Shown: positions 35,394 through 47,420, counted from the first letter of the stretch. The stretch is DNA of 64,000 nt from Salipaludibacillus sp. CUR1 (GCF_021028955.1 NZ_JAIWPE010000095.1:1-64000); one strand, 5' to 3'. Notes: generated by a model from the sequence alone, not told the origin. Made by a program: numbers and translations.

Positions 35394-36005
35394 TTGGGTA
35401 ACGAAACTAACCGTGAATTTGATGATGTTACTTATGAAGAAAAACAGACACATGAAGAGGTGTCTCAGAAAACCTCTGAAGAAGAAGGTTCAGAGGAAGA
35501 GTTGAAACAGGACGAACAGCATCAGGAAGAAGTGGATTCTGCTGAAGAATCTCAGGATTCTGAAGTGAAGCAGCTTGAACAGAAGCTTGAAGAAGCGACA
35601 AACAGAATGTTACGTATTCAGGCAGACTATGATAATTTCCGGCGCCGTACGAAACAGGAGAAAGAATCGGCTGCTAAATATAAATCGCAAAGCCTGGCGG
35701 AGAAACTCCTGCCTGCTTTGGATAACTTTGAAAGAGGAATGGCAATCACTCCTCAGGAAGAAGAAACAAAGAGTTTATTAAAAGGAATGGACATGGTTTA
35801 CCGTCAGATTAAGAATGCATTAGAAGAAGAAGGCATTACTGAGATTGACGCTGTTGGTGAGCCATTTGACCCTCACTACCATCAGGCGGTGATGCAAGTC
35901 GAAACGGATGAGTATGATTCAAATATCGTCGTAGAAGAAATGCAGAAAGGCTATCAGCTTAAAGACCGTGTCATCCGGCCAGCTATGGTAAAAGTTAATG
36001 CATAA
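35394..36005 (+). CDS. grpE: Nucleotide exchange factor GrpE
   Basis: About 203 residues. A long, strongly acidic N-terminal coil (Glu/Gln-rich, residues 10-65) leads into the helical pair ([15 protein letters not shown]) and the C-terminal beta domain ([28 protein letters not shown]). GrpE releases ADP from DnaK. AGGAGGTGAG sets the start at the TTG 35394. A GTG three codons earlier is too close to that site. The acidic tail is longer than in B. subtilis, by memory. Confidence 0.95.
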   Translation: MGNETNREFDDVTYEEKQTHEEVSQKTSEEEGSEEELKQDEQHQEEVDSAEESQDSEVKQLEQKLEEATNRMLRIQADYDNFRRRTKQEKESAAKYKSQSLAEKLLPALDNFERGMAITPQEEETKSLLKGMDMVYRQIKNALEEEGITEIDAVGEPFDPHYHQAVMQVETDEYDSNIVVEEMQKGYQLKDRVIRPAMVKVNA

Positions 36006-36024
36006 CTACATATGCAATGAATAG

Positions 36025-37875
<1,851 letters not shown>

Positions 37876-37891
37876 TTTCTAACGAAGCAGA

Positions 37892-37936
37892 GTGAAAAGT
37901 CAAAGTCAGGAGTTCCTTGGCTTTGACTTTTTTCAC
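37892..37936 (+). terminator. Hairpin between dnaK and dnaJ
   Basis: GTGAAAAGTCAAAG pairs with CTTTGACTTTTTTCAC (one bulged position), with an inner AGGAGTTCCT. The T run lies inside the right arm. It probably trims or partly terminates the hrcA-grpE-dnaK message so that dnaJ is made at a lower level. Confidence 0.65.
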
Positions 37937-38031
37937 GACTGGAGGGCAGGAAGAAGTCTGTCTGATCTCTTGCCTGTTTGACTGGTGAATGATAAGATAT
38001 TCGTTATGGATTAAACTCGGGAGTGAGAAGC

Positions 38032-39150
38032 ATGAGCAAGCGAGATTTTTATGATGTTCTTGGGGTTGATCAAGGAGCATCCGATGCAGAAATAAAGAAA
38101 GCGTACCGGAAGCTGGCTCGGAAATACCACCCGGACGTTAATAAAGAAGCAGACGCGGAAGATAAATTCAAGGAAGTTAAAGAAGCTTATGATACATTAA
38201 GTGATTCGCAAAAACGTGCCCACTACGACCAGTTTGGACATACAGATCCAAACCAGGGATTCGGTGGAGCAGGCGCAGGGGATTTCGGCGGATTTAGTGA
38301 TATATTCGATATGTTCTTCGGCGGAGGAGGAAGAAGAGACCCGAATGCGCCTCGCCAGGGAGCGGATATGCAGTATACTATGACCTTGGAGTTTAAAGAG
38401 GCAGTATTCGGCAAAGAAACAGATATTGAGATTCCGCGTGAAGAAACATGCGAAACATGTGATGGATCCGGTGCAAAAGAAGGCACCTCTCCGGAAACCT
38501 GTCAGCATTGCGGGGGATCCGGACAGATGAACGTGGAGCAGAACACTCCTTTCGGCCGTGTCGTTAACCGCCGTGTATGTCACCACTGCAGCGGTACAGG
38601 CCAATTTATTAAACATAAATGCCGTACGTGCGGCGGTCAAGGGAAAGTGAAAAAACGAAAGAAAATACATGTTAAAATTCCTGCCGGCGTGGACACAGGC
38701 CAGCAAATACGTGTCGCAGGACAAGGCGAGGGTGGAGTAAACGGAGGTCCTCCTGGAGACCTGTTTGTTGTCTTTAACGTTAAATCGCACGAATTCTTCA
38801 AACGGGACGGCGACGACATTTTCTGTGAAATGCCAATTACTTTCGTGCAGGCAGCGCTTGGCGACGAGATTGAAGTGCCTACCTTGAAAGGGAAAGTTAA
38901 ATTAAAAGTACCTGCAGGTACCCAAACAGGCACAAATTTCCGTCTGCGCGGAAAAGGCGTGCCGAATGTCAGAGGAATGGGGCAGGGTGATCAGCATATC
39001 CAAATGAAAATTATCACCCCTAAGAATCTTACTGAACGCCAGAAAGAGCTTCTTCGCGAGTTTTCTGACATAAGCGGAAATGAAGCACCAGATGAACAGA
39101 ACCATAATTTTTTTGAGAAAGTAAAAAGAGCTTTTAAAAGCTTCGGATAA
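38032..39150 (+). CDS. dnaJ: Chaperone protein DnaJ
   Basis: About 372 residues: J domain with the HPD motif (KYHPDVNKE), Gly/Phe-rich linker, four CxxCxGxG zinc repeats ([40 protein letters not shown]) and C-terminal substrate domains. It stimulates DnaK ATPase. ATG at 38032 follows GGGAGTGAG. An upstream in-frame start at 38023 is less likely. Confidence 0.97.
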   Translation: MSKRDFYDVLGVDQGASDAEIKKAYRKLARKYHPDVNKEADAEDKFKEVKEAYDTLSDSQKRAHYDQFGHTDPNQGFGGAGAGDFGGFSDIFDMFFGGGGRRDPNAPRQGADMQYTMTLEFKEAVFGKETDIEIPREETCETCDGSGAKEGTSPETCQHCGGSGQMNVEQNTPFGRVVNRRVCHHCSGTGQFIKHKCRTCGGQGKVKKRKKIHVKIPAGVDTGQQIRVAGQGEGGVNGGPPGDLFVVFNVKSHEFFKRDGDDIFCEMPITFVQAALGDEIEVPTLKGKVKLKVPAGTQTGTNFRLRGKGVPNVRGMGQGDQHIQMKIITPKNLTERQKELLREFSDISGNEAPDEQNHNFFEKVKRAFKSFG

Positions 39151-39175
39151 TTAATAGACAGAGAGGGCTGGTTTG

Positions 39176-40117
39176 ATGAAATGGTCTGAAATATGCATTC
39201 ATACAACCCAGGAAGCGGTGGAACCTGTGAGCCATATTCTCCATGAGGCTGGAGCAAGCGGAGTGGTCATTGAGGATCCGGACGACCTTAACCGCGATTG
39301 GGAAACAACATATGGAGAAATTTATGAGCTGTCACCAGATGATTACCCTGAAGAGGGGGTATTACTCAAAGCTTACCTTCCTGTGAACAGTTTCTTAGGT
39401 GAAGCTGTGGAAGAAATTAAAGAGGCCATTAACCAGCTCCTCGTCTATGATATTGATTTAGGAAACAATAAAGTGACTCTAAGCGAGGTAAACGAGGAAG
39501 AATGGGCCACAGCCTGGAAGAAATATTATAAACCTGTTAAAGTTTCTGATCATATTACGATCACTCCTACATGGGAGGACTATTCGCCGGTTCAGGACAG
39601 TGAAATTATTATTGAACTGGACCCTGGAATGGCTTTTGGAACAGGAACTCACCCGACGACAGTACTTTGCATTCAAGCGCTGGAACGCCACTTAAATCAA
39701 GGCGACACGGTTCTGGATGTAGGAACCGGTACAGGTGTCCTCAGTATTGCCGCAGCAAAACTGGGAGCCTCCCAGGTTGATGCCCTTGATCTGGATGAAG
39801 TAGCGGTTAAATCAGCTAAAATTAATACTAAACTTAATAAAGTGCACGATAAAGTGAGCGTCAGACAAAACAATTTACTTGAAAACACTGACCATTCCCC
39901 CGATTTAATTGTTGCCAATATCCTGGCAGAAGTCATCAGAGGGATGAGCGGGGAAGCTTTCACTTCGTTAAAACCAGGTGGGAAGCTTATTACTTCCGGC
40001 ATTATTCAGACGAAAAGGGAAATGGTGAGAGAGGCACTGCAATCTTCAGGTTTTTATATTGAAGAAATTATTGAAATGGAAGACTGGCTTTCTTTCACGG
40101 CCAAAAAACCGGAGTAG
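39176..40117 (+). CDS. prmA: Ribosomal protein L11 methyltransferase
   Basis: This 313-residue SAM-dependent enzyme methylates L11. An N-terminal substrate-recognition domain ([18 protein letters not shown]) is joined to a Rossmann methyltransferase with [34 protein letters not shown] and VANILAEVI. It continues the dnaJ-prmA-rsmE-mtaB order of B. subtilis. A TTG directly before the ATG is in frame, and the ATG has the better spacing to GAGAGGG. Confidence 0.95.
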   Translation: MKWSEICIHTTQEAVEPVSHILHEAGASGVVIEDPDDLNRDWETTYGEIYELSPDDYPEEGVLLKAYLPVNSFLGEAVEEIKEAINQLLVYDIDLGNNKVTLSEVNEEEWATAWKKYYKPVKVSDHITITPTWEDYSPVQDSEIIIELDPGMAFGTGTHPTTVLCIQALERHLNQGDTVLDVGTGTGVLSIAAAKLGASQVDALDLDEVAVKSAKINTKLNKVHDKVSVRQNNLLENTDHSPDLIVANILAEVIRGMSGEAFTSLKPGGKLITSGIIQTKREMVREALQSSGFYIEEIIEMEDWLSFTAKKPE

Positions 40118-40122
40118 ATCGT

Positions 40123-40875
40123 ATGCAAAGGTATTTTTTAAGTAATCAGCATTTTAATGATGAATATGTTATGATTGATGGCGATGAAGCCAGGCATATC
40201 AGCCGGGTAATGAGAATGCGGGCAGGCGATCAAGTTATATGCTGTAACGGGGAAGGTGTCTGTTTTGTCTGCAGCCTTGAAGAGGTCTCTATCGAAAAGG
40301 TAAGAGCATCTCTAGTTAAAAGGATTGAACACTCAGCAGAACTTCCTGTCCACGTTAGTCTTGCTCATGGTCTGCCTAAAGGTGACAAACTGGAGCTTGT
40401 TATTCAGAAAGGGACCGAACTGGGAGCAGGCGGAATCATTCCGTTTGAAGCAGAACGGTCTGTAGTTAAATGGGATAAGAAAAAAGAGAAGAAGAAACTG
40501 GAACGATGGAACAAAATTGCTAAGGAAGCGAGTGAACAGTCCCACCGCAGTCTTGTGCCGCATGTAGAATCTGTTCATTCTTTCAAGGAACTTCTTAACC
40601 GCTTTGCTTCATATTCTTATGTCATAATCGCCTATGAAGAAGATGCGAAGACTGATGAGAAAAGCCAATTCCGTCAAATGCTGGAACTAGTAAAGCCGGG
40701 GGACCGTCTTTTGCTTGTTACCGGCCCTGAAGGGGGTTTTTCTGATCGGGAAGTACAAGTGATGAAAGAAGCAGGGGCAATCAGCTGTGCTTTTGGCCCG
40801 CGCATACTGAGGAGTGAGACAGCTCCATTTTACGGCTTATCAGCCATATCTTATCATTTAGAATTATCGGGGTGA
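40123..40875 (+). CDS. rsmE: 16S rRNA (uracil1498-N3)-methyltransferase
   Basis: This 250-residue SPOUT-fold enzyme methylates U1498 of 16S rRNA. The PUA-like N-terminus precedes the knot with KLELVIQKGTELGAG, LLVTGPEGGFSDREV and GPRILRSETAP. It lies 5 bases after prmA, and mtaB begins within a few bases of its end. Confidence 0.95.
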   Translation: MQRYFLSNQHFNDEYVMIDGDEARHISRVMRMRAGDQVICCNGEGVCFVCSLEEVSIEKVRASLVKRIEHSAELPVHVSLAHGLPKGDKLELVIQKGTELGAGGIIPFEAERSVVKWDKKKEKKKLERWNKIAKEASEQSHRSLVPHVESVHSFKELLNRFASYSYVIIAYEEDAKTDEKSQFRQMLELVKPGDRLLLVTGPEGGFSDREVQVMKEAGAISCAFGPRILRSETAPFYGLSAISYHLELSG

Positions 40876-40880
40876 GTTTA

Positions 40881-42218
40881 ATGCCAAGTGTCGCTTTCCA
40901 TACATTAGGATGTAAAGTTAATCATTATGAAACAGAGGCTATCTGGCAGCTGTTCCATAAGGCAGGTTATGAAAAAACTGAATACGAGCAAATTGCAGAC
41001 GTATACGTGATCAATACGTGTACGGTGACTAATACCGGAGATAAAAAAAGCCGTCAGGTTATTAGACGGGCAATCCGCAAAAACCCGGATGCGGTAGTAT
41101 GTGTGACAGGATGCTATGCACAAACCTCCCCGGCTGAGGTTATGGCTATTCCCGGCGTTGATATTGTTGTCGGCACGCAGGACCGTCATAAGCTCATTGA
41201 TTATATTGAGGAGTACCGTGTCAGCAGGGAGCCGATTAATGGCGTAGGGAACATAATGAAGGCAAGGGTGTACGAAGAACTGGACGTGCCTTCTTTTACC
41301 GACAGAACAAGGGCTTCCCTGAAAATTCAGGAAGGGTGCAATAACTTTTGCACATTCTGCATTATTCCTTGGGCGAGAGGCCTGATGCGCTCAAGACAGC
41401 CTCAAGATGTCCTTGAGCAGGCTGAACAGCTTGTGCATGCAGGATACAAAGAAATTGTACTGACTGGCATTCATACCGGCGGCTACGGGGAAGACATGAA
41501 AGATTACAGTCTTGCTGATTTATTAGCCGACCTGGAGAAGGTGGAGGGCTTGAAAAGGATCCGTATTTCTTCAATTGAAGCCAGCCAGATAACTGATGAT
41601 GTTATACAAGTTATAAATGACTCAAACAAAATTGTACGCCATCTCCACGTCCCGCTTCAGTCAGGGTCGGATACTGTATTAAAACGTATGCGCCGTAAAT
41701 ACACGGCAGAATTCTATAAAGAGCGAGTTGACAGACTGAAGAAAGCTTTGCCGGGGCTTGCTGTAACATCTGATGTCATCGTTGGTTTTCCTGGGGAAAC
41801 GGATAAGGAATTTAACGAAACAGCTGATTTCATCAGAAAAATCGGTTTCTCGGAACTTCACGTCTTTCCTTATTCAAAACGTACCGGCACGCCTGCTGCA
41901 CGAATGGAAGATCAAGTAGATGACCAGGTAAAGAATGAGCGGGTCCATTACTTAATCGAGCTGTCTAATCAGCAGGCGAAAGAATACGCTTCTCTTTACG
42001 AGGGGCACGTTCTGGAAATGATTCCAGAAGAAAAGGACAAAGAAAACCCGGATTATCTAACAGGTTACACAGATAATTATATGAAAGTAAAAGTACCTTT
42101 GGATACCTCAATGATTGGTAAAATTGTAAAGGTTAAAATCGATCGTGCAGGCTACCCTTATAACATAGGTTCTTTTGTCAAAGCAGAAAAAGATTTACGC
42201 GCAACCGTGAATAGTTAA
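40881..42218 (+). CDS. mtaB: tRNA (t6A37) methylthiotransferase MtaB
   Basis: This 445-residue radical SAM enzyme converts t6A37 to ms2t6A37 in ANN-decoding tRNAs. The UPF0004 domain with HTLGCKVNHYETE, NTCTVTN and TGCYAQ holds one cluster. CNNFCTFCIIPWARG holds the radical SAM cluster, and a TRAM domain ends the protein. The ATG at 40881 follows GGGGTGAG. A GTG at 40872 overlaps that ribosome site and the rsmE stop, and is rejected as the start. Confidence 0.95.
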   Translation: MPSVAFHTLGCKVNHYETEAIWQLFHKAGYEKTEYEQIADVYVINTCTVTNTGDKKSRQVIRRAIRKNPDAVVCVTGCYAQTSPAEVMAIPGVDIVVGTQDRHKLIDYIEEYRVSREPINGVGNIMKARVYEELDVPSFTDRTRASLKIQEGCNNFCTFCIIPWARGLMRSRQPQDVLEQAEQLVHAGYKEIVLTGIHTGGYGEDMKDYSLADLLADLEKVEGLKRIRISSIEASQITDDVIQVINDSNKIVRHLHVPLQSGSDTVLKRMRRKYTAEFYKERVDRLKKALPGLAVTSDVIVGFPGETDKEFNETADFIRKIGFSELHVFPYSKRTGTPAARMEDQVDDQVKNERVHYLIELSNQQAKEYASLYEGHVLEMIPEEKDKENPDYLTGYTDNYMKVKVPLDTSMIGKIVKVKIDRAGYPYNIGSFVKAEKDLRATVNS

Positions 42219-42229
42219 TAGTCAGGCAG

Positions 42230-42268
42230 GAGCTGTCCCAAAAGTATCACTTTTGAGGATGGCTCTTT
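42230..42268 (+). terminator. mtaB terminator
   Basis: GAGCtGTCCcAAAAGT pairs with ACTTTTGaGGATGGCTC across a short loop and is followed by TTTC. The wording resembles a hairpin often found in Bacillaceae gaps. Confidence 0.65.
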
Positions 42269-42386
42269 CAATTATATTAACAGCCCATTTTGACGGTCCG
42301 GCGAGGAGTCAGCAACGGGTATCGGCAGCACCTGCAATTGAGGAAACGGTTGATCTCATTTTAAAATAGAAAAACGGACTGATAAG

Positions 42387-43316
42387 TTAACGAATATGGC
42401 CGTGTATTTTTTGAACGATATACGCAAGATGTCCGGCAAACGGCAGAAAAAGCAGCGAGCTGGCGGCATTAAAAAGGAAAGCAGCATGTGCGAGCTGCTG
42501 AGCAGGAGAAGGGCTTGTCAATGAGACAATCGCCGAAAACCAGTCAATGAACGGCAAAATGAGAAGGACGCCAATAATATTTACCCATATATGCGCATAT
42601 GCTGTGAGCTTTGCTTCTTTTGATCCTCCAAAGCTTGCAAACCAGGCGGTGATGCAGGTGCCGATATTAGCGCCGAGCATAATAGATATGGCAGCAGGAA
42701 GCCCTAAGATGTGTTCATTCATAAAACTCATCGCCATAGCAGTGACGACGGAGCTTGATTGAACAACACTGCTTAAAATGATGCCGGCTAAAATACCGAT
42801 ATGTGAATTGTCACTTGTTGAAGTGAACCAGTTATAAACAGAAGGAATGGATGACAGCGGATAAGCCAGACTTTCAAATCCTTGCATAGCGATGATCATT
42901 GTGGCAAAACCAAAAAAAAGACAGCCGAGAGCAAAATTATTCTCTGTCTTGGAAAATAACATAATAACACCAATCACTAAACACGGCATTATAAAAGATG
43001 ACAGATCATAAGCGAGAATTTCAAGCGTCGCTACAGTACCTATATTAGCCCCAAGCATAATTCCAACAGAATGCTTAAAAGACAATATGCCTGCCGCTAC
43101 GAGCCCTACAGTTATAACCATAACTGCTGAACTGCTCTGGACCACTGTAGCAACAAGCGTCCCGGCAATTAAGCCTTTCCACGGCCGGTCTACAAACCTT
43201 GTTAGAATTTCCGGCAGAGAAGACCTGAAGCGGACCATTAATCCGTGTCTGAGTACTGTCATACCGAATAAAAAAAGAGCAAGATATATTGCAAATAAGG
43301 TGATCCATTCATTCAT
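42387..43316 (-). CDS. yqeW: Na/Pi cotransporter family protein (YqeW)
   Basis: This 309-residue membrane protein has two inverted Na/Pi-cotransporter repeats. Each carries a QSSS core (ATVVQSSSAVMVITVGL near residue 57 and SSVVQSSSVVTAMAMSF near 190) and an ImLGANIGT segment. It probably imports phosphate with sodium, but the family can also move other anions. It lies after mtaB on the opposite strand, as yqeW does in B. subtilis. Confidence 0.9.
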   Translation of the reverse strand: MNEWITLFAIYLALFLFGMTVLRHGLMVRFRSSLPEILTRFVDRPWKGLIAGTLVATVVQSSSAVMVITVGLVAAGILSFKHSVGIMLGANIGTVATLEILAYDLSSFIMPCLVIGVIMLFSKTENNFALGCLFFGFATMIIAMQGFESLAYPLSSIPSVYNWFTSTSDNSHIGILAGIILSSVVQSSSVVTAMAMSFMNEHILGLPAAISIMLGANIGTCITAWFASFGGSKEAKLTAYAHIWVNIIGVLLILPFIDWFSAIVSLTSPSPAQQLAHAAFLFNAASSLLFLPFAGHLAYIVQKIHGHIR

Positions 43317-43411
43317 TTTCTCTCCCCCTCAAAACCACTATATGGGGAAAGGTGGACAAGGATGACTAATCACTTATTTTAAATTTTTAACATCTATTTA
43401 GTGCTCATAAG

Positions 43412-43440
43412 TTGACCATAAGTTCCCATTCGTATATAAT
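43412..43440 (+). promoter_or_regulatory. Sigma-A promoter of rpsU-yqeY
   Basis: TTGACC at 43412-43417 and TATAAT at 43435-43440 with 17 bases between. A leader of about 50 bases with a hairpin (ACATGC/GCATGT at 43449-43467) follows before rpsU. Confidence 0.8.
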
Positions 43441-43499
43441 CAACAAAGACATGCTAATTTCGCATGTTTCGATTGGTTGTTCGGAGGGAGGGATACAGA

Positions 43500-43673
43500 A
43501 TGGCAGAAACTCGTGTACGTAAAAATGAGTCTATCGATGCTGCTCTTCGTCGCTTTAAGAAAACGATGTCTAAGGAAGGTACGATGGCGGAAGTTAAGAA
43601 GCGAAAGCATTATGAAAAACCGAGCATTAAGCGTAAGAAAAAGTCTGAAGCAGCTCGTAAACGTAAGTTCTAA
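43500..43673 (+). CDS. rpsU: 30S ribosomal protein S21
   Basis: This 57-residue, very basic protein begins [20 protein letters not shown] and ends in a Lys/Arg-rich tail. In B. subtilis S21 affects motility and ribosome assembly. The frame is open upstream of the ATG, but GGAGGGAGG and the family start fix it at 43500. It is co-transcribed with yqeY from the promoter at 43412. Confidence 0.96.
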   Translation: MAETRVRKNESIDAALRRFKKTMSKEGTMAEVKKRKHYEKPSIKRKKKSEAARKRKF

Positions 43674-43691
43674 TGAGAGGGTGTCAGTTCT

Positions 43692-44135
43692 TTGACTATT
43701 CTTGATCAGCTTAACGAAGATATGAAAGAAGCGATGCGGAATAAAGAGAAGCAACGCCTCTTGGTTATTCGTTCGGTGAAATCTTCTATACAGAATGAAT
43801 CAATTAATAAGGGAAAAGAACTTACTGAGGATGAAATCTTAACGGTTCTTAATCGTGAGATGAAACAACGTAAAGAATCCCTCCATGAATTTGAACAAGC
43901 AAACCGTCAGGATCTTGCTGATAAAACCAATGCTGAAATTCAGATATTAACTGAATATATGCCGTCACAGCTGACTGAAGAGGAGCTCCAGCAAGTGGTT
44001 AATGAAACTATTGAAGAAGTTGGGGCTGAATCGAAAGCAGATATGGGAAAAGTGATGGGCGCTATTATGCCTAAAGTAAAAGGCCGCGCAGATGGTTCAA
44101 AAGTAAAAGAGCTTGTCCAACAGTCTTTATCATAA
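43692..44135 (+). CDS. yqeY: GatB/YqeY domain-containing protein
   Basis: This 147-residue protein is related to the C-terminal tRNA-binding domain of GatB. It has [33 protein letters not shown] and [20 protein letters not shown]. Its role, probably in tRNA binding, is not settled. TTG start behind GAGAGGGTGTC. A clear terminator follows. Confidence 0.93.
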   Translation: MTILDQLNEDMKEAMRNKEKQRLLVIRSVKSSIQNESINKGKELTEDEILTVLNREMKQRKESLHEFEQANRQDLADKTNAEIQILTEYMPSQLTEEELQQVVNETIEEVGAESKADMGKVMGAIMPKVKGRADGSKVKELVQQSLS

Positions 44136-44141
44136 TGTACG

Positions 44142-44176
44142 AAACGCCTTGTAATATACAGGGCGTTTTTATTTTT
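44142..44176 (+). terminator. rpsU-yqeY terminator
   Basis: AAACGCC pairs with GGCGTTT, extended by TGTA/TACA, and followed by TTTATTTTT. Confidence 0.75.
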
Positions 44177-44334
44177 GGGTAACTGCAGTGGATAGTTCAT
44201 CACAATCCCCAAATCCATAAATGAATTTTTCAGGTGTCATAGCGGGCATCTTTTAATAACGGTGGAAGCAAGATGAATATTTTTTGCCAATTAAGGGTAT
44301 CTACATCTATGACTTATGATGAAGGAGGATACCA

Positions 44335-44655
44335 ATGGCTAAAAAGTTATTTTACGTAGCTTGGCATGGTGGAAGCTATATCAGACTTCAACCGGTAAAA
44401 ACTGATACAAGAACTGTCCAGTATGAAGTTGAGGCAGATGAACAGGAAAAACAGCAACTGGAACAGTTAATAGCTCAGGTGAACAAGAACGATGTGATAC
44501 AGGAGCATATTTTTGTAAGGCCGTTTGATGAGTATCAGGATGACATGGATAAAAATGAATTTCAAGATGAAGTAAGAGAGTTATTCCAGTTGATTTACGA
44601 GCTGGGGACAGAAAAAACGAGAGACTATTTAAAAAATCTTGATGATGCCAATTAA
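44335..44655 (+). CDS. Hypothetical acidic protein, 106 residues
   Basis: The family is not recognised. The protein starts MAKKLFYVAWHGGSYIRLQ. It is soluble, rich in Asp, Glu and Gln, and has no signal or membrane segment. The C-terminal half is predicted helical by its heptad-like pattern (EVRELFQLIYELGTEKTRDYLKNL). GAAGGAGG lies 8 bases before the ATG and a terminator follows, so it is a credible single gene. It sits between yqeY and yqeZ, a place with no matching gene known to me in B. subtilis. Confidence 0.75.
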   Translation: MAKKLFYVAWHGGSYIRLQPVKTDTRTVQYEVEADEQEKQQLEQLIAQVNKNDVIQEHIFVRPFDEYQDDMDKNEFQDEVRELFQLIYELGTEKTRDYLKNLDDAN

Positions 44656-44661
44656 TTACAC

Positions 44662-44695
44662 AAGAAGCTGGCCGCTGCGTCAGTTTCTTTTTTTT
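44662..44695 (+). terminator. Terminator after the 106-residue gene
   Basis: AAGAAGCTG pairs with CAGTTTCTT (one G-T pair) and is followed by eight T residues. Confidence 0.75.
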
Positions 44696-44912
44696 AGGCC
44701 TTCCCGAGCCGTCCTCTGATTATTCAACTGGATTATTTGTTTGTAAAATGAAGCTTTAAGAGTATGTTTAAGCCCTGTTGATGATTGGCAGTTTGTCACT
44801 GAAAACGAGCGGGGCGACACAGGGTGAAATAATTATAAAATACATCATATTATTTTTAATTTAAAGACAAAATAGGTAAAATAACAGAAAGAGACAGATG
44901 TTTCTTAAAAAA
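44696..44912. other. Upstream region of yqeZ
   Basis: No gene is seen in this part of a 335-base gap. It is A/T-rich from 44820 onwards and leads into the sigma-W-like promoter at 44913. Bases 44773-44825 hold CCCTGTTG...CGACACAGGG, a loose inverted repeat. Confidence 0.4.
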
Positions 44913-44939
44913 TGAAACTTTAAATAATACTGGTACGTA
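44913..44939 (+). promoter_or_regulatory. Sigma-W-type promoter of yqeZ-floA
   Basis: TGAAAC (44913-44918) and CGTA (44936-44939) are separated by 17 bases, matching the ECF sigma-W pattern TGAAAC-16/17-CGTA. In B. subtilis the yqeZ-yqfA-yqfB operon is a known sigma-W target, which supports the call. Confidence 0.7.
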
Positions 44940-44990
44940 AATGTATCATTATATCTTTATTAAGGACATCTCTAAAAAGGGGGGAGTCAA

Positions 44991-46358
44991 ATGATGAACT
45001 TTCGAATCTTCGTTTACGCGGCTTTGATTATCTCAGCTTTTGCTTTGTTTATTAGTGGACCATTAAGTGCGGAAAGCGGAGGAGAAGGGGAGCTTGTTTA
45101 TTTTATTCCGGTTGAGAAAGAAGTGGAGCGGGGACTGGAAGCTTTTTTAAACCGTTCAATCCAAACTGCGGAGGAAGAAGGAGCAGATCATATAGTTTTT
45201 GAAGTTCATACACCGGGCGGTTTTGTAGATGCGGCTGGTAATATTGCATCTTTAGTAAGGAATGCAGAAACACCGACGACCGCTTTTATAGTGGGGGATG
45301 CTTTGTCTGCAGGCGCTTATATTTCTCTGAATGCCGATGAGATAGTTATGGCTCCTGGAACGAGGATGGGTGCAGCTGCTGTTATTGATGGAACAGGAAG
45401 TGCGGCTGATGAAAAAGCGCAGTCGGCTTGGCTGGCCAGCATGAGAGAAGCGGCAGAATTAAATGACAGAGACCCTGAATTTGCGCTCGCCATGGCTGAT
45501 TCCAGAATAGATCTCCCGGAGTATGGCGCGGGCGAAGGAGAACTCTTAACGTTGACACCAGGCCAGGCTCTCGAAGCAGGCTATGCAGAAGCAACAGCAG
45601 AGAACCGCGAAGAGCTTCTTGATTACCTTGGCATGGAAAATGCGGAAATTAAAGAAACGGAAGTAAGTTTTGCTGAGCAGCTTGCCCGATTTGTGACTCA
45701 TCCTGTGGTCATACCTATCCTGCTCTCTATTGGAAGCTTAGGTCTTGTGCTTGAGCTGTATTCTCCCGGTTTTGGCATCCCGGGTATTATGGGGGCATCT
45801 GCTTTATTTCTATTTTTCTTTGGTCATCTTGTAGCAGGTTTTGCCGGCTGGGAAGCCGTCATTTTATTTGGGATCGGAGTCATCCTGATACTCGTGGAAA
45901 TATTCTCGCCGAGCTTCGGAATCTTTGGCATTCTTGGAATAGGAGGCGTGGTGGGAAGTTTAGTTCTTAGCTCCTATTCCACTGTAAATATTATGATTTC
46001 AGTCACGATCGCGTTAATTATAACAGTGATAGCCTCAGTTATTTTCTTTAAATATGCAAGTTACAAGGGGCCATTCAGAAGAGTAATTTTAAGTGATCAG
46101 ACGAAAACTGAACTCGGGTATGTCTCTAACGAAAACAGAGAAGAAATTATAGGGCAGACAGGAGAAGCTTTAACTGTCCTTCGACCTTCAGGAACTGCGA
46201 TTATTAATGACGAACGACTTGACGTTGTATCCGAGGGAGGATATATTGAACAAGGAAGGAAAGTTAAGGTTATTTCTATGGCAGGATCACGTATAGTTGT
46301 CCGGGAAATTTCCGAAAAAAATGATGAGTCGAATGAGAAGAAGGAGGAAAACACATGA
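44991..46358 (+). CDS. yqeZ: NfeD-family membrane serine protease YqeZ
   Basis: This 455-residue protein has an N-terminal signal (residues 1-28), a ClpP-like protease domain with the nucleophile probably Ser106 in [11 protein letters not shown], several membrane helices at about 230-350, and a C-terminal OB-fold (NfeD) domain. NfeD1b proteins act with flotillin-like partners in the membrane. It overlaps floA by four bases. The operon is expected to respond to cell-envelope stress. Confidence 0.93.
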   Translation: MMNFRIFVYAALIISAFALFISGPLSAESGGEGELVYFIPVEKEVERGLEAFLNRSIQTAEEEGADHIVFEVHTPGGFVDAAGNIASLVRNAETPTTAFIVGDALSAGAYISLNADEIVMAPGTRMGAAAVIDGTGSAADEKAQSAWLASMREAAELNDRDPEFALAMADSRIDLPEYGAGEGELLTLTPGQALEAGYAEATAENREELLDYLGMENAEIKETEVSFAEQLARFVTHPVVIPILLSIGSLGLVLELYSPGFGIPGIMGASALFLFFFGHLVAGFAGWEAVILFGIGVILILVEIFSPSFGIFGILGIGGVVGSLVLSSYSTVNIMISVTIALIITVIASVIFFKYASYKGPFRRVILSDQTKTELGYVSNENREEIIGQTGEALTVLRPSGTAIINDERLDVVSEGGYIEQGRKVKVISMAGSRIVVREISEKNDESNEKKEENT

Positions 46359-47371
46359 TTACACAAGAAATAGGGATCTGGATAGGGCTCGCCCTTATCA
46401 TTGTTGCTTTTGCAGTACTATTTACTTTTGTACCTGTGGCTTTATGGATCTCAGCATGGGCAGCAGGAGTAAAAGTTGGTATTTTCCAGCTGGTTGGGAT
46501 GAGGCTCCGCCGTGTTATCCCGCACAGGGTTGTCAACCCATTAATCAAGGCGGTTAAAGCCGGACTTGATATTAGTACGAATAAACTGGAAGGCCATTAC
46601 CTGGCCGGAGGTAACGTGGACAGGGTCGTAAATGCATTAATTGCAGCCCAAAGAGCCAATATTGATTTAACATTTGAACGATGTGCTGCCATTGACCTGG
46701 CAGGGCGGGATGTCCTTGAGGCCGTTCAAATGAGCGTTAACCCAAAAGTAATCGAAACACCGTTTATTGCAGGTGTGGCAATGGATGGTATTGAAGTGAA
46801 AGCTAAAGCACGTATTACGGTCCGTGCGAATATAGACCGTCTCGTCGGTGGTGCCGGTGAAGAAACAATTATTGCCCGTGTAGGTGAAGGTATTGTCTCG
46901 ACAATTGGTTCGGCTACTAATCATAAAGAAGTTCTTGAAAACCCGGATATGATTTCACAGACTGTCTTGAAAAAAGGCCTTGATGCGGGTACAGCATTTG
47001 AAATCTTATCAATTGATATTGCGGATATTGATATTGGTAAAAATATCGGAGCCGGTCTTCAAACAGACCAGGCAGAAGCAGATAAGAAAATTGCCCAGGC
47101 TAAAGCCGAAGAGAGACGCGCAATGGCTGTGGCTCAAGAGCAGGAAATGAAAGCCAGAGTTGAAGAAATGCGCGCCAAAGTTGTAGAAGCTGAAGCTGAA
47201 GTACCTATGGCAATGTCTGAAGCGTTACGGTCCGGTAACCTTGGTGTTATGGATTACATGAACTTTAACAATATTAAAGCCGATACAGATATGAGAGACT
47301 CAATCGGTAAAGCGACTGATGATGGTGAGGACGAAGAAGGGACAAACCCTGTAGACCGCCGCCGCCGTTAA
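46355..47371 (+). CDS. floA: Flotillin-like protein FloA
   Basis: This 338-residue scaffold of membrane microdomains has an N-terminal hairpin anchor (about residues 7-30), a PHB/SPFH domain ([49 protein letters not shown]) and a coiled C-terminal stretch rich in Ala, Glu and Lys. AAGGAGG supports the ATG. It is coupled to yqeZ. Confidence 0.95.
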   Translation: MITQEIGIWIGLALIIVAFAVLFTFVPVALWISAWAAGVKVGIFQLVGMRLRRVIPHRVVNPLIKAVKAGLDISTNKLEGHYLAGGNVDRVVNALIAAQRANIDLTFERCAAIDLAGRDVLEAVQMSVNPKVIETPFIAGVAMDGIEVKAKARITVRANIDRLVGGAGEETIIARVGEGIVSTIGSATNHKEVLENPDMISQTVLKKGLDAGTAFEILSIDIADIDIGKNIGAGLQTDQAEADKKIAQAKAEERRAMAVAQEQEMKARVEEMRAKVVEAEAEVPMAMSEALRSGNLGVMDYMNFNNIKADTDMRDSIGKATDDGEDEEGTNPVDRRRR

Positions 47372-47420
47372 TCACGTTTGGCACTCCCCTTTTGGTCCTT
47401 TAAGGAAAGGAGCGTTATAA

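Noticed and set aside
38197-38790. Minus-strand open frame of 197 codons opposite dnaJ
   Set aside because: It is a shadow of the Gly- and Cys-rich dnaJ sequence. No start signal and no family likeness.
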